Origin: Gemmatimonadota bacterium
GTDB taxonomy: Bacteria; Gemmatimonadota; Gemmatimonadetes; Gemmatimonadales; GWC2-71-9
Assembly (NCBI GenBank): GCA_025350665.1
Contig: JANXXJ010000055.1
Location: 1 to 45,431, forward strand
Length of the DNA: 45,431 nucleotides
Direction of reading: 5' to 3'
The notes beneath the pieces were generated by a model that did no database searches, was not told the DNA's origin, and worked only from the letters and a program-made list of their open reading frames with translations. Made by a program: the position numbers and the translations under genes. This document shows, in pieces, positions 8,029-15,972 of this stretch; position 1 is the stretch's first letter, and each line of letters opens with the position of its first letter.

Positions 8029-9944
8029 GCGGACTCTCCTGCGGCCCAGTGACTGAGCGTCGCGGCCAACCGGTCGATCGCGCCCGCCCACCCGGACTGG
8101 CCCACGCCCTTTCTGATCATCCGGACACTCGGCGCCCAGGGACTGCGATCTTCGCCCAGCGCGGTCCAGTCGCTGCCGCTGTCGAGTTGCCAGGTTCGGG
8201 CGCCGACGGCGCCCGCAATGGAACTGACGGCCGTTGGGGCGGTCACGACCGCATCGAGGGCCGTGATCAGGCCGGCCACACTCTCCAGATCGTGTTTCAG
8301 GTCTTCGCCGGCCCACCGGTGGACCCGGACCTGGGCCGCGGTTTCGATCACCGACAAGTCGGTGTCGGCCTGGTCGTACTGGAGGTTGACCCAGACGATG
8401 CCGGGGACCCGCCAGACCGGCGCCCAGGCCTCCAGCGGCGCGTAATGACGCTGCCGTTCGGGCGTGAGCAGACCACTGCGCCAGCAGACGCCGACCCGGC
8501 GCCCGGGGCCGAGGCCCTCGAGGCGGTCCCGCCACCGTGCCACCTGGGCCGGATCGGGTTCGAGGTAGTCGCCCTTGGCCGGGAAGGCCGCCCGGGTCCG
8601 GCGGAGCCAGCGCGGCAGACTGCCTAACGGGACATGGCAGTCGAACTCGACGCCGGTTCCGGATCCGGTCTCGTCGGGCAGCACATCGGTTCCCGGAAAT
8701 GTCCGGCGGCAGAGGCTCACCAACCGCGGGGTGACCAGCAGGGTCACCACGGCACCGGCTGCGATCAGCTCGGGAACGCAGGAGAGGAACATCAGCTCGT
8801 CGCCCAGGCCCTGCTCCCGCCAAACCAGAATCCGCTTGCCGTTGAGCGGCTCGCCCTGCCAGAGCGGGCGGAGATACCGGCGACAATCGGCCGGCCGGCT
8901 CGACGCCCGCCACCGCCATTCGTACTCGTCCCACCCCCGACCCAGCTCGCCCGCTCCCAGCAGGGCCAACGCCAGGTTCCAGTGGGCGTCCCCGAAGTCC
9001 GGATCGCAGCTGACCGCGCGCTCATGCTCGACCATGGCCTGGGAGAAGTCCCCCTGCTCCGCCGCAATGCTCCCGAGGGCCGTGTGGGGTTTTGGGCCCG
9101 GCTCGATGGTCTGGGCCCGGGCGAAGCTGGCCCGCGCATCCTCCAGCTGCCCGAGCGCCTGCAGCGTCGTTCCCCGGTTGAGCCAGGACGCCGCCTGATG
9201 CGGCGCTACCATCACGGCCCGGTCGTGCACCACCAGCGCCGCGGCCACCTGACCCTGCCGGGTCAGCGCAACGCCGAGGTTGGTCAGCACGTCGGGGTCA
9301 TCGGGCACGAGGGTGAGGGCTCGCCGGTAGTGGGTTGCCGCCTCGTCGAAACGTCCCAGCTGCTGCGTCGTCACGCCAAGATTCTTGTGGGCGGGCGCCA
9401 GATCGGGGGCCAGCGCGATCGACCGGGCAAACCGATCAGCGGCCTCTTCGAGCCGGCCGATCTGTTGCAGGGCACTCCCCAGGTTCATCTGCGCCAGCGC
9501 GGAATGCGGGGCCCGGGCCACGGCAATGTCCAGGGCCGCCACCGCCCCGGCCGCGTCGCCGCGATCGAGCCGGACCAGCCCGAGGTTGATCCAGCCATCG
9601 GCGAACGACGGATCGAGCGCTGTCGCCTGGCGGAGTTCCCGCTCGGCGTGGTCGTAGTCACCGAGCAACCGGAGAGTGTGGCCGTAGTTCGAGCGATACT
9701 CCGCCACCCGCGGACGGAGCGTGACGAGGCGGGCAAAGTGATTGCCGGCGTCGCCGAGCGCGCCGCGGCCCAATGCCAGCAAGCCGAGGAGATGATGGGC
9801 GTCGGGATTCGCGGGATCCGCGCTCAGGACCCGGTGGTAACAGCCATGGGCCTCGGTGAACCGGCCGGCCCGATGGTGATTCAGCCCGCTGGTCAGATCG
9901 GCGCGCGCCGGTCCCGGTCGCTTCTGGGATGTGGTCGTCGTCAC
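8025..9944 (-). CDS. TPR/glycosyltransferase fusion, FlmG-like (paralogue 3 of 4)
   Basis: A 639-aa protein with about nine TPRs (residues 20-330), longer than in the two shorter paralogues. The shared transferase-like domain follows (about 345-635): RILVWREQGLGDELMF, VGVCWRSGL, WVNLQYDQ, DLESVAGL and APTAVSSIAGAVG. I chose GTG at 9944 because it overlaps the preceding stop (GTGA) and has GGAG eight bases upstream. The open frame to 10064 would overrun the neighbour. The TPR part probably selects the protein acceptor, and different arrays could mean different flagellins or partners. This last point is inference. Confidence 0.85.
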   Translation of the reverse strand: MTTTTSQKRPGPARADLTSGLNHHRAGRFTEAHGCYHRVLSADPANPDAHHLLGLLALGRGALGDAGNHFARLVTLRPRVAEYRSNYGHTLRLLGDYDHAERELRQATALDPSFADGWINLGLVRLDRGDAAGAVAALDIAVARAPHSALAQMNLGSALQQIGRLEEAADRFARSIALAPDLAPAHKNLGVTTQQLGRFDEAATHYRRALTLVPDDPDVLTNLGVALTRQGQVAAALVVHDRAVMVAPHQAASWLNRGTTLQALGQLEDARASFARAQTIEPGPKPHTALGSIAAEQGDFSQAMVEHERAVSCDPDFGDAHWNLALALLGAGELGRGWDEYEWRWRASSRPADCRRYLRPLWQGEPLNGKRILVWREQGLGDELMFLSCVPELIAAGAVVTLLVTPRLVSLCRRTFPGTDVLPDETGSGTGVEFDCHVPLGSLPRWLRRTRAAFPAKGDYLEPDPAQVARWRDRLEGLGPGRRVGVCWRSGLLTPERQRHYAPLEAWAPVWRVPGIVWVNLQYDQADTDLSVIETAAQVRVHRWAGEDLKHDLESVAGLITALDAVVTAPTAVSSIAGAVGARTWQLDSGSDWTALGEDRSPWAPSVRMIRKGVGQSGWAGAIDRLAATLSHWAAGESA

Positions 9945-11341
9945 CGGGCGTACTCCGGAACCCGCACACTGTCGAGTTCGGCGGCCACCCGTTCGAGCGC
10001 CTGGCGCCAATCCCCGGACCCGCTGGCCCGGCGCACCATCCGGATGTTCGGGAACCAGGGACACCGTTCTTCACCGTGAGCGGTCCAGTCCGAACCGTTG
10101 TCGACTTCCCACGTCGGGGCCCCGGCTGCGCCGGCGAGCGAGCTCACCGCGGTAGGCGCCGTGACGACGGCATCGAGATTCCAGATCAAGCCGACCACGC
10201 TTTCGAGGTCGTTCTTGAGATTTTCCTTGGGCCAGCGGTGGATGGTTACCCCAAACTGTTCCTTGACCCGGGCGACCTCGGCCGCACAGTCGTCATATTG
10301 GAGATTCACCCAGTGAACCCCCTCGAGACGGAGCAGCGGCTCCCACTCATCAATCGCCGAGTAGGCGTGGCGTCGATCTTCCGTGAGCAGCCCGCTCCGC
10401 CAGCAAATCCCGACCTTGAGTCCCGCGCCCAACTGATCAAGCCGGCCCGCCCACTTGGTGGCCTGAGCCGAGTCGGGATGGAAGAATCGTGATTCGAGCG
10501 GGAACTGATCCCGGTTTCGACGGAGGTAGCGGGGCAGACCGCCGATCGGGCAATGGAAGTCGAACTCCTTGCCTTTCCATTTGCCGTCGTCGATCACCGT
10601 CACGCCCGGGAAGGCACGGGCAAAGAGCCCATTCAGCCTTGGCGTCACGGCGAGCGTCACCGACGCTCCGGCCGCGACCAGCTCACGGACGCAGCCGGCA
10701 AACAGGATCTCGTCGCCGAGCCCCTGCTCCCGCCAGACCAGGATCCGCTTCTCCACCACCCGCTCGCCTTGCCACGTCGGGCAGGAAAAGCCGGCCGCAG
10801 GATCGAGGCCCAGCTTGGCCCAGCGCCATTCGTACTGGGTCCATCCGCCGTCAAAATCGCCGGAGGAAAGCAGGGCCGCGGCCAGATTCCACTGGGCGTC
10901 GATGTGGTCGGGGCGCTGCTCGATTACCGTCCGGTATGCGGCCGCGGCTCCGGGGTAATCCCCCAGCGCCATGAGGGCGTTGCCGAGGTTGTACTGCGGA
11001 GCCGGCTCCTCCGGCGCGCAGGCGACCGCCCGCTGATAGGCCGCGACGGCGTCACGATGCCGTTCCGTGCGTTCGAACATCGCGCCCAGGTTGAGCCAGG
11101 CATCGCTCGCGTTAGGCCTCAGGCGAGCGGCGCCCTCGAAGCAAATGGCAGCGTCGGCGTATTCGCCTCGCTCCCGCAGCAGTTGTCCCAGATTGAAGTG
11201 GGCCGGGGCCAGGCCGGGATTCTGCCGAATCGCCCGGCGGTAGCAGAGAACGGCCTCGTCCTTCCGGCCGGCTTGCTGGGCCGCGAGGCCACGCTGCAAG
11301 GCAGCCAGGCCGGGGATGTCCCGGTGATCGGGCAGACTCAC
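9941..11341 (-). CDS. TPR/glycosyltransferase fusion, FlmG-like (paralogue 2 of 4)
   Basis: A 466-aa protein, the shortest of the set. About five TPRs cover residues 10-175 (AHFNLGQLLRERGE, AWLNLGAMFERTER, PQYNLGNALMALGD). The transferase-like domain covers 180-460, with KRILVWREQGLGDEILF, VGICWRSGL, WVNLQYDDC, DLESVVGL and APTAVSSLAGA. The GTG at 11341 overlaps the upstream stop (GTGA) and has GGGAGG about nine bases before it. An ATG at 11365 is an alternative but would overlap the neighbour more. The protein is closest in layout and TPR wording to the 499-aa paralogue, suggesting a recent duplication. Confidence 0.85.
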   Translation of the reverse strand: MSLPDHRDIPGLAALQRGLAAQQAGRKDEAVLCYRRAIRQNPGLAPAHFNLGQLLRERGEYADAAICFEGAARLRPNASDAWLNLGAMFERTERHRDAVAAYQRAVACAPEEPAPQYNLGNALMALGDYPGAAAAYRTVIEQRPDHIDAQWNLAAALLSSGDFDGGWTQYEWRWAKLGLDPAAGFSCPTWQGERVVEKRILVWREQGLGDEILFAGCVRELVAAGASVTLAVTPRLNGLFARAFPGVTVIDDGKWKGKEFDFHCPIGGLPRYLRRNRDQFPLESRFFHPDSAQATKWAGRLDQLGAGLKVGICWRSGLLTEDRRHAYSAIDEWEPLLRLEGVHWVNLQYDDCAAEVARVKEQFGVTIHRWPKENLKNDLESVVGLIWNLDAVVTAPTAVSSLAGAAGAPTWEVDNGSDWTAHGEERCPWFPNIRMVRRASGSGDWRQALERVAAELDSVRVPEYAR

Positions 11342-13689
11342 AGCGGCTTCCCTCCCGCCGCCCACTCCGCCAACTCCTGGCTGACCCGGTCGAGAAGCGG
11401 CTCCCAGCCCTGCTCGAAGTCGTCTTTCCGCACCATCCGAATGGAGGTCATCCAGGGGCAGCGATCCTCGCTGAACGCCGTCCAGTCGCTGCCGCTGTCG
11501 ACCTGGAGCGTGGGGGTTCCCACCGCGCCCGCGAGCGAGCTTACCGCGGTTGGTGCGGTGACCACTGCGTCGAGTACCCCGAGCAGTCCGACCACGCTCT
11601 CCAGATCATTGCGGAGGTCCTCGCCTTCCCACTGGTGAATCGCGATGCCGTGCCGGCGCGCGTCGGCCAGTTCCTGATCACACTGGTCGTACTGCAGATT
11701 GACCCAGACGATTCCCGGGGTCCGCAGGACGCGGAGCCATGAGGTCCACGGGGCGTAGTGCCGGGACCGGGTCGCCGACAACAGGCCGCTCCGCCAGCAG
11801 ATCCCAACCTTCCGGCCGGCCCCCAGCTGCGAGAGGCGAACCTCCCACTTGGCGCGGGCGCTCGCGAGCGGCTTGAGAAACGCGCCATTGCCCTGAAACC
11901 GGTCCCTGGTGCGCCGGAGCCAGCGCGGCAGGCTCCCGATCGGGGCATGGAAGTCGTAGCGGAGGCCATCCAGTGCACCGGGCTCGCTGCCGATCACCTC
12001 AGCGGTCGGGAAGGCCCGGCGAACCATCTCGACGAGGCGGAGACTGACGACCAGCATCACCTGGGCCCCGGCCGCAATCAGATCGGGCACGGTCGTCAGG
12101 AACAGGAGTTCGTCGCCCAGGCCCTGCTCGCGCCACACCATGATCCGCTTCCCGCGAACATCTTCGCCCTGCCAGAGCGGCCCGCCGGGCAGGATCGGGA
12201 CCTTGAAGCGGTTTCCGTCGCGCCATCGCCATTCGTATTCGTCGAAGCCGCGGGCCAGGTCGCCGCCGCCGATCAACGCGAGGGCCCGATTCCATCGGGC
12301 GTCGCCGTAGTCGGGATCGATCGCCAGGGCCTGGTCGTACGCGGCGACTGCAGCCGGATAGCGGCCGTTGTCGCGCCAGAGGTTCCCCAGATTGAACGCC
12401 GCCTCGGCCAGCGTCGGTTTGAGCACCAGCGCGTCACCATAGCTTCGGGCCGCGTCTTCGAGCCGGCCCAGCGTCTTTTGGATGTTGCCGAGCGTCAGTC
12501 TCGCTTCGGCCATCGAAGCGTCGAGGGCGATCGCCCGGCGCGCCGCGATCAGCGCCGCCACTTCGTCGCCGACGGCGTGAAGGGTGTTAGCGAGATTGGT
12601 CTCGAGCCGGGCCGAATTCGGTGTCAGGGCCACGGCCGCCCGCAAATCGCGGATCGATTCATCGAGCCGGTCGAGGTGCCGAAGCGTCCCCGCCCGACCG
12701 CTCAGCAGATCCGCGTCGGGCCCGACCCGTTCGAGACCGAGGTTGAACGCGGCCAGGGCTTCGGTGAGCCGGTTCTGGGCCTGGTAGATCGCGCCAAGGT
12801 GCACGTACGGTTCCTTGGCGTCCGAGCGAACCACTCGGGCCGCTTCGAACACCGCGACGGCCTCGTCGAGACGACCCCTTCCCTGAAGCGCCATCCCGAG
12901 ATTGACCAGCGATTGGTAGTGCGAGGGGGCTACCGCGAGGGCCTGTCGATACACCGCGATGCCCGCCTCGATCTCGCCACCGGCCATATAGGCCGTCCCG
13001 AGATTGGCATAGGCCTCGACCAGGTCCGGCTTGAGCCCGATGGCGGTCCGGTAGGACTCGATCGCCGATTCGCGCCGGTCGGTGGCCTGGAGCAGCGAGC
13101 CCAGGTCCGAATGCGCTTCCGCGAAGCCGGGCCGCAACTCCACCGCCTGACGAAGCGCCCGTTCGGCCTCGGCCAGCCGGCCTAACGAATGGAGGGCCGC
13201 GCCGCGGGTGGCGTGCGCTTCGGCAAACGCGGGGTCGAGGGCGAGGGCCCGGTCGTAGGCGGACACGGCACCGGAAAGGTCGCCCAGCAGGCGCCGGACG
13301 GTCCCGAGATGGAGATGGGCCGTCGGCGAGGCCGGACGAAGCAGCACCGCCCGCTCGAACGCCGCCCGGGCCGATTCGATGTCGCCCAGCGCCTGGCGGG
13401 CAAGTCCGAGGTTGATCGCAAAATCAGGGGCCCGAGGGTCGATCGCCGTCGCCTGTTCCAGCAGCGTCACCGCCAGCGTGTGATCACCCATCTGATGGGC
13501 CAGAACGCCGGTCAAATTCAGGGCATCAGGCTGCTCCGGATCCAGCGCCAGGACGGCACGATAGGATTTGAGCGCCGACGCCCAGTCCCCCGCCTGATGA
13601 TGGGCAAGGCCGCGGCGCAGGACCTGTCTGACATCGACGGCGAGTCCGCCGACCACGGCCTCCTGGTTTTCGAGCAGGTTGATTCCCAT
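11338..13689 (-). CDS. TPR/glycosyltransferase fusion, FlmG-like, long TPR array (paralogue 1 of 4)
   Basis: A 783-aa protein and the first gene of the pse operon. About thirteen TPRs fill residues 20-490, for example ALNLTGVLAHQMGD, AHLHLGTVRRLLGD and AAFNLGNLWRDNGR. The C-terminal transferase-like domain (500-780) has KRIMVWREQGLGDELLF, VGICWRSGLL, WVNLQYDQC, DLESVVGLLG and APTAVSSLAGAVG. The ATG at 13689 has GGAGAG about ten bases upstream. Later genes are coupled to it by 4-nt overlaps. An ATG at 13815 in the same frame is not needed. I see no clear promoter on the minus strand upstream. Confidence 0.85.
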   Translation of the reverse strand: MGINLLENQEAVVGGLAVDVRQVLRRGLAHHQAGDWASALKSYRAVLALDPEQPDALNLTGVLAHQMGDHTLAVTLLEQATAIDPRAPDFAINLGLARQALGDIESARAAFERAVLLRPASPTAHLHLGTVRRLLGDLSGAVSAYDRALALDPAFAEAHATRGAALHSLGRLAEAERALRQAVELRPGFAEAHSDLGSLLQATDRRESAIESYRTAIGLKPDLVEAYANLGTAYMAGGEIEAGIAVYRQALAVAPSHYQSLVNLGMALQGRGRLDEAVAVFEAARVVRSDAKEPYVHLGAIYQAQNRLTEALAAFNLGLERVGPDADLLSGRAGTLRHLDRLDESIRDLRAAVALTPNSARLETNLANTLHAVGDEVAALIAARRAIALDASMAEARLTLGNIQKTLGRLEDAARSYGDALVLKPTLAEAAFNLGNLWRDNGRYPAAVAAYDQALAIDPDYGDARWNRALALIGGGDLARGFDEYEWRWRDGNRFKVPILPGGPLWQGEDVRGKRIMVWREQGLGDELLFLTTVPDLIAAGAQVMLVVSLRLVEMVRRAFPTAEVIGSEPGALDGLRYDFHAPIGSLPRWLRRTRDRFQGNGAFLKPLASARAKWEVRLSQLGAGRKVGICWRSGLLSATRSRHYAPWTSWLRVLRTPGIVWVNLQYDQCDQELADARRHGIAIHQWEGEDLRNDLESVVGLLGVLDAVVTAPTAVSSLAGAVGTPTLQVDSGSDWTAFSEDRCPWMTSIRMVRKDDFEQGWEPLLDRVSQELAEWAAGGKPL

Positions 13690-13842
13690 CCGCCGAGAGC
13701 TCTCCGATCCCCGTTCGCTGAAAGTCGGTCGATTGATCCGGTCGATCCGGAAGAGACCCCATCGAAGTCGGGCACAAATTGCCGGTTCGAAGGGTCCGCC
13801 AGAGGGGAGGGGCAAGAGGTACGCCAGTTCTCGACCGCCAAC

Positions 13843-13870
13843 TCAAGATTTTCGCCGACCATGCCGATAC
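13843..13870 (+). promoter_or_regulatory. Possible second sigma-28 (FliA) promoter
   Basis: TCAAGATT at 13843-13850 is followed after 12 bases by GCCGATAC at 13863-13870. The FliA consensus is TAAAGTTT, 11 bases, GCCGATAA. The -10 half matches 7 of 8 but the spacer is one base too long, so this is weaker than the match at 14021. A transcript from here would carry a leader of about 240 bases containing the 13919-13937 hairpin before flgM. Confidence 0.4.
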
Positions 13871-14020
13871 CTTGTTGCGATTGCAGGAGATGGGCGGGGT
13901 GCGGGGCGCCTCAAGTTCGGTGGGGGTCCTCCCCGCCGGCGCCACCAGGATCGGCAAGCATCGACCGGCGATTTCTTCCCGGGCACAGAGCCTGCACTAG
14001 GCTGGGCTCGAGCCGGTCAT

Positions 14021-14047
14021 TCAAGTTTGTGTCTGGCGATCCGATAG
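14021..14047 (+). promoter_or_regulatory. Sigma-28 (FliA) promoter of flgM-cheY-cheZ operon
   Basis: TCAAGTTT at 14021-14028, exactly 11 bases, then TCCGATAG at 14040-14047. This matches 7 of 8 in the -35 and 6 of 8 in the -10 of the FliA consensus, with ideal spacing. It lies about 65 bp before the flgM start. FliA control of flgM is the expected feedback in flagellar late-gene regulation, which supports the call. Confidence 0.75.
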
Positions 14048-14113
14048 TGGGTAACCGAGCGGGGGTCGAAGGTACGCCCGCCCAACAGCGTAGTTCGAAG
14101 GAGCAAGCGACCA

Positions 14114-14449
14114 ATGGCGATCAATCCGACCTCACCCCATGGCCCGTCCCGCAAACCTGACCCGGCCGCGCTCGAGAGCGCCCGGGCCCAGGAAGCCCAG
14201 AAGGCCGGCGCCGCCCAGAACCGGGCCGCCCAAGCCAAGGACGCCGAGGTTCGGAAGGACTCGGTCGAAGTGTCGGCCGACGCCAAAGCCCTGTCGGAAC
14301 AGACCGAGGCGCGGGCCAGCCAGTCGTCGCTCCCCCCCGAACGGCTGAAGCAGATCGGCGAGCGACTGGCCTCGGGCCACTACGACAGACCCGAAGTCAT
14401 CGCCCAGGTGGCCCGGCGCCTGATCCAGGATCCCGAGCTCCACGGGTAA
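14114..14449 (+). CDS. flgM: Anti-sigma-28 factor FlgM
   Basis: A small 111-aa protein with an Ala, Gln and Lys-rich, probably disordered N-terminal half. The FlgM-type C-terminal half reads DSVEVSADAKAL, then PPERLKQIGERLASGHYD and PEVIAQVARRLI. FlgM binds FliA (sigma-28) until the hook is complete and is then exported by the flagellar system. It has a GAAGGAG Shine-Dalgarno nine bases before the ATG. It is first in a plus-strand operon with chemotaxis genes and sits behind a FliA-type promoter. The N-terminus is poorly conserved in this family, so the call rests on the C-terminal half and context. Confidence 0.85.
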   Translation: MAINPTSPHGPSRKPDPAALESARAQEAQKAGAAQNRAAQAKDAEVRKDSVEVSADAKALSEQTEARASQSSLPPERLKQIGERLASGHYDRPEVIAQVARRLIQDPELHG

Positions 14450-14462
14450 CGGGTTGGACGCG

Positions 14463-14828
14463 ATGAAGTGTCTTGTGGTGGATGACTCGGCCACGATGCG
14501 ACGCATCGTCGTCAACGCCCTGAAGAGTATTGGCATGACCGACGTGGTCGAGGCCGGCGATGGCAGCCAGGCCCTCCAGGCCTGTGACCCGTCGGTCGAG
14601 TTGGTCATCACCGACTGGAACATGCCGGTCATGGACGGGCTCGGCCTGGTCAAGGCCCTTCGCGCCAACGCCGCCACCGCCAAGACGCCCGTCCTCATGG
14701 TCACGACCCGGAGCGTTCAGGAAGACATCATACAGGCCGTGGAAGCCGGCGTCACCGGCTACATCCTCAAGCCGTTCACCCCCCAGATCCTCAAGGACAA
14801 GATCAGCCAGATCACGGCGGTCGCATGA
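14463..14828 (+). CDS. cheY: Chemotaxis response regulator CheY
   Basis: A 121-aa single receiver domain. The acidic pocket is Asp7-Asp8, the phosphoacceptor is Asp51 in TDWNMPVMDG, the switch Thr is 81-82 in MVTTRS, and the conserved Lys103 is in LKPF. There is no output domain, as expected for the protein that binds the flagellar switch. I chose ATG 14463 (MKCLVVDDSATMRR) over an in-frame TTG at 14454, because CheY proteins start this way. The Shine-Dalgarno is weak for both. The stop overlaps cheZ by 4 nt (ATGA), so the kinase target and its phosphatase are made together. Confidence 0.93.
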   Translation: MKCLVVDDSATMRRIVVNALKSIGMTDVVEAGDGSQALQACDPSVELVITDWNMPVMDGLGLVKALRANAATAKTPVLMVTTRSVQEDIIQAVEAGVTGYILKPFTPQILKDKISQITAVA

Positions 14829-15544
14829 GCGTCAGCGGCGACGGCCCCGCCGGAAGTGATTTGCGCACCCTCGCCATCGAGTTCCAGGGCACCATGGATC
14901 CCGTCGATCAGCTGGTCAGCGAAGTCAACATCGGCGCTGAAGCGCACACGCTCCGCGGCCGCCTGGTCGAGCTGGCGCGGGTCCTGGGCAGGCGCCCTGA
15001 CCTGACTGCGCTCCCCGGCATCGTACTCCGGGCCTATTCCGAAGTGACCGACGCCCTCGGCGGGATCCAGCAGGGGCGCGAAGCGATTCGCCACGTGACG
15101 TTCGAGCGGCTCCAGAAGGGCCACGCCAAACTGTCTCAGGTCGCCCATGTGACCGAATCGGCCACGCTGGAGTTGATGAACGGGATCGACCGCTCCCTCG
15201 GCTTGATCGACCAGCTGGCGGCCGTGGTGCCGGACCATCCGACGGCGGCCACCGCTATCGACTCGCTCCGCGACGAGCTCAACGAGTTCTTCGGCCATCT
15301 CCAGTTCCAGGACATCACCGCGCAGCAGCTGGCCGGCGTGGGCGGCCTGCTCGAGGACATCGAAACCCGGGTCCAATCCGTCGTTACCCGGTTCGACGGC
15401 CGCGCCGTCACGGCGGCTGTCGGCGACGGGAAAGGGCAACTGACCGGTGCCTACAACGCGGACGCCACCTTCGACCGCATTTCGGCCCGGCAAGCCGCGA
15501 TCGATGCGGCGTTCACCAGGACCGGCGCCCAGGCGTCCAGATGA
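14825..15544 (+). CDS. cheZ: CheY-P phosphatase CheZ
   Basis: A 239-aa largely helical protein. The FQDITAQQ segment at residues 161-168 reproduces the CheZ active site, with Asp163 and Gln167 spaced like Asp143 and Gln147 of E. coli CheZ. Long helices on either side (about 65-150 and 150-190) fit the four-helix bundle dimer. The C-terminal tail (ATFDRISARQAAIDAAF) could be the CheY-binding helix. The ATG overlaps cheY by 4 nt. CheZ dephosphorylates CheY-P to end the motor signal. Confidence 0.88.
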   Translation: MSVSGDGPAGSDLRTLAIEFQGTMDPVDQLVSEVNIGAEAHTLRGRLVELARVLGRRPDLTALPGIVLRAYSEVTDALGGIQQGREAIRHVTFERLQKGHAKLSQVAHVTESATLELMNGIDRSLGLIDQLAAVVPDHPTAATAIDSLRDELNEFFGHLQFQDITAQQLAGVGGLLEDIETRVQSVVTRFDGRAVTAAVGDGKGQLTGAYNADATFDRISARQAAIDAAFTRTGAQASR

Positions 15545-15972
15545 CCGCGCCGCGAAACGTTGAGAACGCTCGCCCGGATGGGACCCGGTGGTCCATCCTC
15601 TTTGTCGACGACGACGATATGGTCTGCCGGAGCATGGGCAAGTGCCTCGACCGGGTCGGATTCCGGACCGTCACGGTGACGTCCGCCGTCGAGGCGCTCG
15701 CCCGGATCGGGACCGAGCGGTTTGATGTGATCATCACCGATCACAACATGCCGGAAATGTCGGGTGGGGAGCTGATCGAGCGTCTGATCGAACACGACCC
15801 GACGCTCCGAGGACGGATCATCCTGACCAGCGGGGACCTTCACTCGGACGCCAACGACGCTCTCATGACCCGGACCGGGGCCCGAGGGCTCCAGAAGCCT
15901 TTTCAGGTCGCCGAGCTGGCCCTGGCGGTACGGGCCGCTGTAGCCAGACTCGGCGCGTTGAATCCCGCCTAG
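15541..15972 (+). CDS. Single-domain response regulator receiver protein
   Basis: A 143-aa receiver domain with a 17-residue N-terminal extension. The acidic pocket is at 23-26 (DDDD), the phosphoacceptor is Asp67 in TDHNMPEMSGG, Thr96 is in LTSGD, and Lys119 is in LQKPF. No output domain follows. It overlaps the cheZ stop by 4 nt (ATGA) and ends the flgM-cheY-cheZ operon. The partner kinase is not in the window. It may be a second CheY-like phosphate sink or a general signalling receiver. Its stop codon shares two bases with the stop of the convergent M55 gene. Confidence 0.88.
   Translation: MTAPRNVENARPDGTRWSILFVDDDDMVCRSMGKCLDRVGFRTVTVTSAVEALARIGTERFDVIITDHNMPEMSGGELIERLIEHDPTLRGRIILTSGDLHSDANDALMTRTGARGLQKPFQVAELALAVRAAVARLGALNPA

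Larger units (their letters stand above)
13690..14113. other. Divergent intergenic region between TPR/pse operon and flgM operon
   Basis: This 424-bp non-coding stretch is less regular than the neighbouring genes. On the plus strand it holds two FliA-like promoter matches (listed separately). Between them is a GC-rich hairpin at 13919-13937 (seven pairs including one G-T, five-base loop) that has no T tract. A 37-codon frame starting at 13889 right after AGGAG reads to a stop at 13998. It shows no recognisable protein, so I do not call it. I find no convincing minus-strand promoter for the pse operon. Confidence 0.6.

Noticed and set aside
11758-13185. 475-codon plus-strand frame opposite the long TPR protein
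   Set aside because: Repetitive only because the TPR gene on the other strand is repetitive.
11338-13689. DNA repeats suggesting a CRISPR array or satellite
   Set aside because: The periodicity is about 102 bases, matching 34-residue TPR units in frame. There are no identical repeats separated by unique spacers.
13771-13782. GGCACAAATTGC resembling a sigma-54 promoter
   Set aside because: The GG and GC elements are 8 bases apart instead of the required 10.
13911-13937. A third TCAAGTTC element
   Set aside because: No sequence resembling GCCGATAA follows at 11-12 bases. The downstream bases form a hairpin instead.
13889-14000. Short plus-strand frame with AGGAG directly before ATG
   Set aside because: The Shine-Dalgarno abuts the start codon with no spacing, and the product shows no recognisable feature.
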